DNA from: Wolfiporia cocos
Taxonomy: Eukaryota > Basidiomycota > Agaricomycetes > Polyporales > Phaeolaceae
Direction: 5' to 3'
NCBI GenBank assembly: GCA_029448655.1
Contig: JACCLO010000015.1
Span: forward strand, 1,178,001 to 1,242,000
Length of the DNA: 64,000 nucleotides
The first letter of the stretch is position 1; each line of letters begins with the position of its first letter. Below are positions 22,572 through 32,604 of the stretch, piece by piece. The translations under genes and the position numbers were made by a program. The notes beneath the pieces were generated by a model that saw only the letters and a program-made list of their open reading frames with translations, made no database searches and was not told the DNA's origin.

Positions 22572-23729
22572 TCATATTGAGATGACACTCACAATAGTTT
22601 GGTTAACATTAGCCCTCTTTGAAGACTGTGACCTCTGCTCTTCGTTTGTCCCCTTCCCCTGACTCTGCACTCCATTCTGCTCATCCTCCACATGCAGCCC
22701 CATTACGTGTTTTTTTAAGGCAGCAAAACTGCCGAGGGTGGGGGACAGTCTACTGCAATCCGGCTTTTGGCTGGTTCTGTGTGAGATGTTCTTCAGGTTA
22801 AATGATCCACTGGAAGACTTTGTGTGTGCTGGCATGAAAAACCTGCTGGCGAATAACAACAAGGATGGGATAGAGATGGAGGTAATTGGACAACGGCACA
22901 GGAATAGGGGGTGGAAGCTGGACAGGGGCCATCCAAACACAGCATGGATTTACCAGAAATGTCCAAAGTTCAGCAATTGCCCTATTTAGGGGTGATGATG
23001 GAGTGTGCAACTGGCTCACAGTGTGGAACCATCCATGTCATCAAGTGACACCTCTTTCGTGAATTCCTGCATGACTTGAGTAGGCTCTTTTATGAGAGTG
23101 GTCCAATTCCAAATGCTGCAATGCCTCCAAATGCAACCCAGGCATGTAGCATGCAACTGCTCCAGCTGTTCGATGTATAGTGCAGAGTCTCAAGCATAGT
23201 ATCATTGACAATGAATTCAGGCAATGGCATGGGCTCATGAGGTAGCATACAACCAGCTCATGGTGTGGAACCATCCATGTCATCAAGCGACACCTCTTCT
23301 GTGAATTCCTGCATGACTGGAGTAGGCTCTTTGATGAGAGTGATCTGGTTCCAATCACTGCAATGCCTCCAAATGCAACCCAGGCATGTAGCATGCAACT
23401 GCCCCAGCTGTTCAATGTTGAGGGAGCCAGTGCTGTCATGCAGCGTACAATGCAGAGTCTTGAGCATGGTTTCATTGACTATGAATTCAGGCAACAGCAT
23501 GGGCTCCCGCTCTGTCTTCATTGGTATGTCATTCAATGCAAATTGCTTGGCCTGTACCTCAGTGGAGTCTGGGGTCACAAGTGGCATATCTTCAAAATCA
23601 GTTGGACGTGAAGGACTCTGGAGAATAGGAGGGCCAGCTTGGTTTTCAGGAACCGGGGAAGCATCCAGGACAAGGAAGGGGTTTGCCTTTCCAGGATCAA
23701 CCATAGCAATAGGCAGAACCATGCTGACC
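22572..23729 (-). CDS. Unrecognised frames upstream of the KDZ transposase
   Basis: Minus frames 22572-22940 (containing FAALKKHVMGLHVEDEQNG, which has a C2H2-like look without a full cysteine pair) and 23258-23740 (PENQAGPPILQSPSRPTDFE, then acidic) may be 5' exons of the transposon. The second includes half of a tandem duplication (23021-23510). No domain is certain and the first residues of the second frame come from the neighbouring LTR. Confidence 0.3.
23021..23510. repeat. Tandem duplication, about 242-bp unit
   Basis: 'gtgtggaaccatccatgtca' begins both copies (23021 and 23263). The copies share most of their length; the second has about 25 extra bases near 23425-23450. Both lie in open minus-strand sequence. 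Confidence 0.8.
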
Positions 23730-23734
23730 ATTAC

Positions 23735-24362
23735 TGTCACAAGAATTCTCTGTATTTTCTACATATTATTACCATTTTTCCGGTATTTCTACCAATTATC
23801 TACAACTTTCTACACCAATAACTAGCTTATCATGGTTCGTAACTATATGTTACATACAAGCCGAATTATGGCCACATTATCTCCCGTAATAACGGTCTTA
23901 TCTTATCTAGTAGTTACCATCAAGTCACGAGTCTAGTCTCTAGCCAATCGGACATCTCGTCCGTAGCAGTCAGCCTATACATGTCAGCAGACCAGGCACT
24001 GGTCACGCCCTTGGTTACTAATGACAATGCGCACAATACACTATTTGCGCGGCCTACACCATGTTTCTATATCCCGGTATTGATTGGTATATCCATTTAA
24101 TATGTATTACTCAGTACTTAGGTCTCTGGGGACTTGTACATACAAATACGGACATTAGTATTATCTAATCTAATAAGACTGTTAGGGGTCATATATTTCA
24201 TGTATATATACTGGACTTGCTGAGTGCTATTGCATTGCCTCAGTTCTATTCATTGCATTCATACTACGAGTTAACAACTCAATGTATCCTGCTCTACTCG
24301 CATATACTCTTCTGCCTAATCCACAAACAAAGCCAATACAACAAGTGAGTAGTCTTGTGTTA
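23735..24362 (+). mobile_element. Solo LTR, family B (dUTPase-element LTR)
   Basis: Begins TGTCACAAGAATTCTC and ends CTTGTGTTA; flanks are ATTAC (23730-23734) and ATTAT (24363-24367). The sequence matches, inverted, the LTR at 62604-63222 next to the dUTPase frame, which fixes the family. It contains a TATATATACTGG box near 24205. 628 bp. Confidence 0.8.
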
Positions 24363-24899
24363 ATTATATCCAATGGGTAATCATGCACCTGTGGTTCCAA
24401 GGTGGTAATGGGTGCATGTGATGTGATTACTCCTCAAACTGGAAGCACATTCATATTACCCATAAAGTTGGGGTTGTCGATTCTGCCCTTCACATGATGG
24501 ACGTATATACACCATGCCTGAATTTCTTGGATCATACGCTGCACTTCACAGACCTACATTATCACGTCAAATGGGGCCATGATGAGTTCACACAATTTTG
24601 AGACTACACAATAGGTGTAGTAGCATAACTTCTGTACGAATATGTATTCTTTCCTGTACACGTCCCACTTCATACGCAAAACCCATGGCAGCAAGGCACC
24701 CAGGAGACATAGGCTGCTTGATAACATCGACAGGATCCTCAGTACCATCTTCATTGGCAACAGCCCAAGCTCGCTTGTGCGTGCATTCCTGGTTTTCATC
24801 TTCAGAGGGAGTAGTGGCCACTGAGGTCAACCACTGGCACTTCATTGTGCAAGGGGATGGGTGTGTTGCAGTAGATGGGGAACAGGACAGGAAGCATGG
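24363..24899. other. No gene recognised
   Basis: Overlapping minus frames (24554-24799, 24588-24895) remain open but show no family motif. This is the flank into which the Gypsy element inserted. Confidence 0.3.
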
Positions 24900-25552
24900 T
24901 GTGGGAGGGAAAAAGAGCAGGTAGTGAACGTTTGGATCGTCGAGAGGGAGTGAGAGTGGGGGAAAGATAACGAAACAAGGTTTTGAATGTATAGTGGCCA
25001 CTATCTATCTGACTTATACGAATATTCTTACTCACTCGCTACTCTTACCGTGTGCGCGACCGCTATGCCGCTGCTTCACACTGATGGGAGAACGGGGAAA
25101 AGATGGAGGTTGTTGCAGCTGAGGCTCGAAACTATAAGTACAGAGGAGACGAAACATGACGTATGACGCGCGAACAAGCCCCACCTGATTACCATATGTA
25201 GTAGACATTTTGCCATAAAAGTAAGAATGCTGATGTCTCAAAACCTGTTCTGGGAGCCACGTCGCTGGCACAGACGCCTTTGCGATGCCATGGACAACGA
25301 TTGGACACGAGCATTGGCTCAGCAACGAGACAATCAGAATGACCGCATCCTATTTGCGTACGCGACTCGGCCCCCAACGAGTGCGGGGCATCGGCCGTCC
25401 TATGTCCTCGTGCCTACATCTCGCACCTCCCGCTGCCTTCCGGCTATCGTTCCAATGCTGGTAGAGTCGGTAGGGATTGAGTTACATTTTACAATCAGAG
25501 GAAAAATAAAGGAAATGCATAAACGGTACGAGCGTCAAATTTCTCTTCCACA
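24900..25552 (-). repeat. 3' LTR of the Gypsy element
   Basis: 653 bp, nearly identical to the 5' LTR once the inserted element (32766-34497 plus one GTGCGCGA) is taken out. Visible differences are scattered single bases, many of them C/T or G/A. Confidence 0.92.
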
Positions 25553-25588
25553 AGAGGGGTCGACTTGAGTCTTGTCCTCAAGACCGGG

Positions 25589-28500
25589 CTACCACCAAGG
25601 ACGGTAGTCAATGATAGCAGTTTGATAGATCTCTCGGAGGTTTGTCGACAACGTGATGAGAGGCCAACCACGACTAGGAACAGGATACTCGATCCACAGC
25701 TCTTTGTCATAGGCTTGAGCGAGAGTATCGATCGGTGAGACATGCAAGTGTGAAGGGTCATGGCGGCGGCGAACGTCACTAGCAAATGAATCTTGGGTGA
25801 ACGGTTGCAGAAGATGAGCAATCCGAGGTGCGTCTTCGAGTTGGGCAAGCATAGTCTGATGGTCTGGCCTAAAATAGAACAACTTCAGTCTGTTCGCAGC
25901 GACCGCTTCCTTCAGGATCGTGCCGTCAAGCTCTCGTAGGCAATACGACCCCGATTTATACCGTTCATGTACCACGTAAGGTCCCGCCCATCAAAGAGCA
26001 CCCTTGTTACCATGCTGCGTACCGAGCCAGGTCTCGTGGACTAGCACCCAGGTCCCTTCTTCAAAGTCGTTGCTGCGGATGCGGTGTTCGTTCCGACACA
26101 TGTAGTCGTCAATAGCACGCTGCCGGCTCTTGATAAGGTGTTCGCGGGCTTCTCTGATATGTTCTTCCTTCCTTGCAATCTGCTGCAGTCTGATCGTAAT
26201 GAGATCCTGAGTTGTGGTTACACTGTCCCATGCCAGCATGTACCAAGTGTGATCAGTGAGATCAAATGGATATAAACAGTGCTTGCCATAGAGTAGAAAA
26301 AATGGTGTATACCCAGTTGAACGAGTGACCATTGTTCGCATCGATAGCAAACCGGCATGAACGAATAGAGGCCAGTTACGTGGTTTGTCTCCACACGATC
26401 GCAAGACTGCTCTAGACAATGTCTGCCCATCTCTCTCGGCAATGCCATTGCCTTTGGGATGATAGGGTGAACTGAGAATGATGCACACACCGTACTTTGC
26501 TAGGATCCTCTTCGCTGCACCTTTGAACTCCGAGCCGCCATCGCACACACAAATTGGGATGCAGCCAAACCGCGACAAGACATCCTCCCATAAGAACCGT
26601 GCCCAGGATTTCGAATCATTCTTGACAACCGTGCGAGCTTCCGGCCATCTAGATACATCGTCAGACGCATGTAATAAATACCTTGCCCCCCGATATCCCT
26701 TCGGCATGTGAATTGTATCGAGAACGAATCGGCAAAGGATAGATGGAGATATTGTAAGGTTGAGTGGCGTAATTGAGCACAGTCATGCACGGAACTGGCA
26801 AGAATTGCAAGATCGAATGAAGAAGGCAATTTCGTCGTACATGTTCGGCCAGTAGTATCTGTCAACTAATCTCCTGTAAGTAGCATCATGTCCACGGTGG
26901 CCACATTCGTTATGAGCCTCTCCGATGAGTGCTTGACGGCGAGCTGTCTCCTCGATAACAAGGCGCGGCACCTTTCCACCTACCACCCTCCAAAGACGAC
27001 CGTCATGAAACACAAATCCTCACGCCTTTCGAACAAATGCCCTACGTGTTTCAGAATCTGCCACACACCGTGAGGGATAGGTCGAGTTTTGCAGATAGGA
27101 CCTAATCTCTTGAAACATCTCAATCAAGTCTTCGTCTCTGACCTTGCACTCATGTGATGATGTCCTAATCTCCAAGGCTGTCAGTGGGTCTGGAACAGGT
27201 TTATATGTTATGCGATTCTGTGAGCGCGGCCATGCGCAAGTCTCAGCTTTGCGTATACTGTCCTGACGGTCTGCTGTGTATGCTCCATAGTGTGCATTCC
27301 ACACAAGCTCTTCCTGATGATGTGCTTCTTCTTCTGACAGTCTTTCATCGGTAAGGTAGGCTCGGCAGAATTCAACATACTCCAATTCAATCGTCTCATC
27401 GCCCAACGTGAATTCCTCTGTGAATGCTTTAGCCACCTTTCTGCGCATGAACTCGTTACCAATGTATGTATGGTCATCCTCCATCCGGAGTAATGTTGCC
27501 AGGAACGGCATTGGTTCGTTGATTGTGAATGCTGTCCGATTCATGAGCAGTCGGCGCCGCTCATTCCACCAGAGTGGCATGATCTCGTTCCTGAAAATAG
27601 GGATATTAGCGTCAAATATTCGTACGTACGGTGCATTCTTCGTCTCGTGTATCCGCCTATGCTGAAAACCGTGAACCGCCATTGCTTTTGCTGACTCGAA
27701 TTCACCCATTTCAAGTTGAACTGCAACGCTGCGTACCACTCCATTGTCGTCTCGGATTGCATCCATTGCTATAGTCGGGTGAGGGAAACTACTGTCCTGT
27801 ATAATCGTAAGCCACATCGTCTCTCTATTATACTTCTCTTCCGATCCCAAATGACCAACAAACCGCTCAAGTTGCTCTTCTCCATCAGACTCGTCCGAAG
27901 CATGCGGCTGTCGAGACAGCCCATCTACTGCGACGTGTTTTTCTGCAGGAATGTGGTTTAGCTCGAAATCAAAAAGCCCAAGATAAGCAATTCATCGCGT
28001 CATTGGCGCATTTGGTAGGTCCGGTTCGCTGATCATCTGTTTCAAGTAGCTGGCATCTACGTCAAGTCGAAAATGTACTCCCCAGATCCTATGGCGACAC
28101 TCCTTGAAAGCCCTGAAAACCCCGTAGAGCTCTACCTTTGGCTGCGAGTATCTGGATTCAGTTGCATTGAATGTGCACGATCCATAGAGAATTGGGTGCT
28201 TATCAGTTTCGAAGTACTGAAAGAGTATCCACCCTGCTCCATATATCGAGGAGTCCACAGCTAGTACCACGAGGCCATGATCCGAGTCCCAGGGACCACG
28301 TGTAACGATCCGCGCTGCGTCGTAATCAATCAGCTTCAAAACTGGCGCATTTGCCACATGGTGCTTCAATTCGTCCATTGCTTCCTGCTGTTCTCTTTCA
28401 AATGCAAACACGTCAGTTGTCTGTCGAAGGAGCAATGTCAATGGCTTCACAATCAATGAGAATCCTTTTATCCATCTCCAACCAACCCCAGCCATCCCTA

Positions 28501-29872
28501 GGAATCCTCGGACTTCTGAGATGTTAGTACAATATGGCCATTTTAGAATCTTATTGAAGAGACCATGTTCCAACTGCCATCCCTCCTGCGATACAATAGA
28601 ACCCACGATGTGGAGTCTCGGCATAGCAAGAACAAGCTTCGACCCCGAAGCTGTGACACCTGCCTCAATGAAACGCTGAAACAGCATATGAAGCGTAGTA
28701 GCAAACTCGTAGACAAAGCGGCGAATATTAGGATTACCGTCAATCGGCTCATCGTTGTATCGAGAGCGAGGCCCCTTGACAGCGACATCATCAATGAAAA
28801 TGTCAGCCTCGTCAGGCTGCATAGGACCAAGAGTATGGTTCATGTCCCGAATGAATTCCGGGATAGAATTGGTATATCCCTGAGGTAGACGAGTAAGACG
28901 GAGGGAGCCCTCAGGTGAATGAAATGTAGTCAGGTCGCGTGAGGCGAGTGCCAGAACACAGTGATCGAAACCGGAAAGAGCATCGCACAAGGCAAAGATA
29001 ACTCTACCGACGAAGCTCTCTGCAAACTCGTCTGCCCATGGTGGGAGAGCCGAATCGCGAACTATAACAGCATTCAGCTGTTTGAGTGCGATCACTAATC
29101 GGGGTTTACTGCCCGTCTCTTTCGCAACTGGGAAAGATGCAGATCGATACGAAGCAGAAGAATGCTCGTATTTCCCAGCAGCGAGCTGTTCACGAATGAG
29201 CTCACGAACAACTGGTTTCATCGCATCAGGGATAGGGATAGGCGGATCCGCCCATGGGACATGCTCAATAACAGGAATTTCGTAGTCAGGGAAGTACTTA
29301 GCTGAAAATGTGCCACGCTCGGCATCGGTCCAGGCAAGGGCTTGCTGGCATGTGCCGAGTACCCAGACAAGTAAATCAATCTCTTGTCGCCACAGGAATC
29401 CAGCTGCAATGGACTCCAAGATGTGATCGAGTCGTTCCTGCGTCAGTCTTGTTGATGGAACAAATGCAGATCGTGGAGGCAGATGTGTTGGGAGCGCCTC
29501 CGGAGGGGGAATAATAATCAGTTGGAAAACCTGCGCTGATGGATTAGGCATATACGAGGGAACTGGACGGACCTTTTGTGCTACTGGCTTGTACTTCTTA
29601 CCAACAAATACACGAGCGACAGGTAGGGTGCGGACACGGTCTGTCCACGGTGTCGATACAGGGGATTGCGGTCCAGCTGTAGCAAACATGCAAGTACGGA
29701 GGATAGGGTCGAAAGTACTAGGGGAATGGAACTGCGAGGCAAAAAGTAAGTCCAACGAGTCTAGAGCAGAAACGTCACCAGCTAAGCTGTGAATTAAACG
29801 GCCAATTTTTGGGACATCACCGGACGAGCGTCCCATAGGAGGGGTCGACTTCAATTGCTCGCCCGGTCGCAA
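25589..29872 (-). pseudogene. Gypsy pol: reverse transcriptase, RNase H, integrase
   Basis: RT: KPRLVIALKQLNAV, motif A region FALCDALSGFDH, motif B RLTRLPQGYTNS, motif C IFIDDV (F/I-x-DD type), then GFLGMAGVGWRWIKGFS. RNase H: VLAVDSSIYGAGWILFQ and ATESRYSQPKVELYGVF. Integrase: zinc site in HNECGHRGHDATYRRLVDRY and CNSCQ, catalytic D in LLHASDDVSRW, D in CVCDGGSEFKG, E in HPKGNGIAERDG, then the GPY/F-like WAGPYVVHERYKSGSYCL. The frame is constant from 29872 to 25589 but crosses TGA codons at about 27989, 27020, 26783 and 25988. No chromodomain is visible at the C-terminus. It copied the RNA to DNA and integrated it; this copy cannot make the full protein without readthrough. Confidence 0.92.
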
Positions 29873-30891
29873 AAATCCTTGTTCTTATCGTCCTCTGGAT
29901 CCTGTTCAGCTCCTGCCTTCACGAGCTTCAATGTGTTACGCTTGTCCTGGCTACCCACCACTCGGATACGGATTGAGGCACCTGTACGATCGCTGTTCTC
30001 AAATGCAATCAGCTCCATACCGTTGTCACGCTTGTAATCAATCAAGGACGAATACCACTCCAGCCATGGCTGCCCTAATATTCCTCCATACTGCCCCAGA
30101 TCTCATGGTGTGACGAATAAATGATGATCAAAATGTTTACCAGAGATCTCTATGGGAGCACTACGGCAACATCCCACTAGCCTTACTGGTTCGCCGTTGA
30201 TTCCACGGAGGGTCCAGCGTGATCCATCTCGATCTATAGGAAGTCCGGAGTCCTTGAATAGCTGCTGCGAAACCAAGTTCAGTTCTGACCCTGTATCATT
30301 TAGGAATGTGACCAGCAGTCCAGCAAACATCCCCTGGATTTCACCGCAAACCATCGCGAAAAACCTAGGAGCTGACAACAGTACTGCTCCTGCATATCGA
30401 TGCACTATGTCCTGTAAGTCCTCTGAAGATGTAAAGGTTAGCTCGATGTTTGACGCAGCACACTCAGCGGCGTTCGTGGCATCTTCATCCGCAGTTTCTG
30501 CAATAGCCGCAGCTATGTCGAAGTCTCCTGTCTTTACGTTCCACTCGCGACGTGTCTTGGTAAGCTGCGAAAAGCGCTTCTGTAAGTCTGGGGACATGCC
30601 TAAGACCTGTTTCAAAGGTAGCGTAATCTGTGTCTCCAGAATCTGTTGCTTGATATCGTCAATGGATACACATTCTTGCATATCAGAAGTAAAATGGTAC
30701 TGCGACTGTTTGAGATGTGGAGGCTTGTCTCTTATGGGTGCAGGCATCTCCTCAACAGGCCGCGCTGACTTCATATCCCGCCAACCAGCCTCGGTGTTGA
30801 TTCGTGGCGGGGTCGGCACCGCCCCACCCGTCGTGGTCGACTGTGGCTGTTTCGGCGTCATGCATGTTGGCTCAGCAGGCTCATGTTTCAC
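29851..30891 (-). pseudogene. Gypsy protease segment of gag-pro
   Basis: Aspartic protease active site in FLNDTGSELNLVS, with a hydrophobic flap region after it (SAPIEISGKHFDHHLFVTP). In frame with gag through a TGA at 30901; a further TGA at 30103 precedes DLGQYGGILGQPWLEW, a typical post-flap block. The frame ends at 29851 and overlaps the pol frame by 22 bases in the -1 register, next to a T5 run. Confidence 0.85.
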
Positions 30892-30900
30892 AATGTCGGG

Positions 30901-32439
30901 TCAAGCTGTTGTCGTAGTGCTCTTCAGGGTAGCGTCAAACCGGACCTCTTTTCGCACCTGTAAAATATCATCAACAGTACCTGACTTCTTAGTTTGTGAG
31001 CGAGTAGTAGCAAATGCATAGGTCTCCTCCACTGTGCAGGCATATGCTTCTCTCCCCAATACCGGGACCCCATCATAGTACAATGTCATTGCTGCAGCGG
31101 AGCGACTGGAACCTGCCTCGGGTGAGCACACTTTCTCTACCATCGACCTCACTTGTCCAGCAATCCCATGTATCATCGCGTCGTTGTATGCCGGCAATGA
31201 CATCCCATCCTTCCACAACACCTTTCCACTCCCAACTGCTGACAACATGAGGATGCCCCCGTTAATCAGGGCTAGTATCTCCGTACAATCCTTGAAATTC
31301 AAAGGATGATCCAAGCCAGCCCCTTCTCGCTTGCCACACCTATAGCATACACGACCTGGGCCACCACGACCCATCTGACCCGCATTTGAACTAACAATGG
31401 GTTGCGCACCTGATTTCGCGATTGATGCCTGCAGGGCAGTCATCGTCTCTACGATCTTCAGCAGCGCCGCTTCCGTGCTGGACTTGCCAGGTACTTTCTT
31501 GGTCCTCATCTTCGACTTACCCTGTTCTCTTGTCCTCGCTGACTTCTTGTGTTTTGATTGTCTCCTCTTCTTCTTGCGACCGCTACTAGAGTCTGTATCT
31601 GAACCTTCTTCTGACGACGACTCATCAGTGTCAGACGGGCTGCTCTCCGACTCACTTTCATCTGAATCTGATCCCATCTCTGAATCGTGCTCCGAAGCTG
31701 ACGAATTGCTATCATAGTCAACATCATCACGGCTATAATAATCTCTCGTTACCTCTATTATTTTTTCCATTGGCGCTGGGTCCTTCTTAGTCATCTTTTG
31801 GCTGACAGCCTTCACGAGATCTGGCTTGATATTCCTGCGAAGCGAAGATCGTAAGCCTTTATAGAAGAGTAAGTCATGCTCTGCCTTTGTCATGAGGTTT
31901 TCCGAAACCATGTTGCCAGCCTTGTGCGTAAACTCTCTAACGTACTGATCAAACGTTCTTAGTGACCTTACCACTCCCTTCTTCGCTCTGCGCTTCGAAA
32001 ACTCGCGGAGGCGGTCTCTCGAATACTTGTTCTTGTCTTCATTCGAACCGTAAAAATACTTAAGCCGTTCCTTTGCCGCCGCCCAGTCGTTCCCACTAAA
32101 AACCGGGTCGTGCTTCAGTACATTCCTTACCGTAGTCTTACAATACTGTAAGACTCGAGTTGGTCGTTCGTTCTCCGGGACGCCGGCAGATTTTGCATAT
32201 GCATCAAAGATTGCTATGAAGTCCAACAGACGTCTTCCGTCGAACTTCGGCGCATTCTTCAATGTTGGTGGCGGCATATGCATGTTGAACATTGTGTTTA
32301 CCGAATTATTGGACATACTAGGATTCGCGTTTAGCAATAATGGAGAAAATATTGACGTACTTGTAGTGTTCACGTTTATTCTCGAAAGCAACGCTGAACG
32401 TCTTCTGTTATCGTTGCCTGCCGCAAGACCAGCTGTCAT
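30901..32439 (-). CDS. gag: Gypsy gag
   Basis: 512 codons if read from the first possible start; ATGs around MSNNSVNTMFNMHMPP are more likely starts. The capsid-like part is FDGRRLLDFIAIFDAYAK to about residue 230 (RTFDQYVREFTHKAGNM, LLFYKGLRSSLRRNIKP). A long Ser/Asp/Glu-rich stretch (about residues 230-275) is followed by a Lys-rich stretch. The zinc knuckle is CYRCGKREGAGLDHP with a late C. The C-terminal part after the knuckle (GILMLSAVGSGKVLWKDG) reads on toward protease and stops only at a TGA in a CGA-like context. It forms the particle and binds RNA. Confidence 0.85.
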   Translation of the reverse strand: MTAGLAAGNDNRRRSALLSRINVNTTSTSIFSPLLLNANPSMSNNSVNTMFNMHMPPPTLKNAPKFDGRRLLDFIAIFDAYAKSAGVPENERPTRVLQYCKTTVRNVLKHDPVFSGNDWAAAKERLKYFYGSNEDKNKYSRDRLREFSKRRAKKGVVRSLRTFDQYVREFTHKAGNMVSENLMTKAEHDLLFYKGLRSSLRRNIKPDLVKAVSQKMTKKDPAPMEKIIEVTRDYYSRDDVDYDSNSSASEHDSEMGSDSDESESESSPSDTDESSSEEGSDTDSSSGRKKKRRQSKHKKSARTREQGKSKMRTKKVPGKSSTEAALLKIVETMTALQASIAKSGAQPIVSSNAGQMGRGGPGRVCYRCGKREGAGLDHPLNFKDCTEILALINGGILMLSAVGSGKVLWKDGMSLPAYNDAMIHGIAGQVRSMVEKVCSPEAGSSRSAAAMTLYYDGVPVLGREAYACTVEETYAFATTRSQTKKSGTVDDILQVRKEVRFDATLKSTTTTA

Positions 32440-32586
32440 AGAACGAGTGGCTGGCCCTGCTATGCGCTGCGCCCTTATCGGGATGCGTGAGCGATGAGAT
32501 GACGCTGTTGTGATGCCGCAACGATCGACCTAGGTATTAGTACCCTCTACAAACGGAAAACCCAAGACCAGCTAACTAGGCCTCGA

Positions 32587-32602
32587 CCTGCCACGGTCAC
32601 CA
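32587..32602 (-). other. Primer-binding site of the Gypsy element
   Basis: On the coding strand TGGTGACCGTGGCAGG starts 2 bases after the 5' LTR end. Priming sites complementary to a tRNA 3' end begin with TGG. The matching tRNA was not identified. Confidence 0.6.
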
Positions 32603-32604
32603 CT

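Noticed and set aside
25589..32439. In-frame TGA codons as recoded sense codons or readthrough
   Set aside because: Host exons such as NUF2 use TGA as a normal stop; CpG decay in a dead element explains them more simply.
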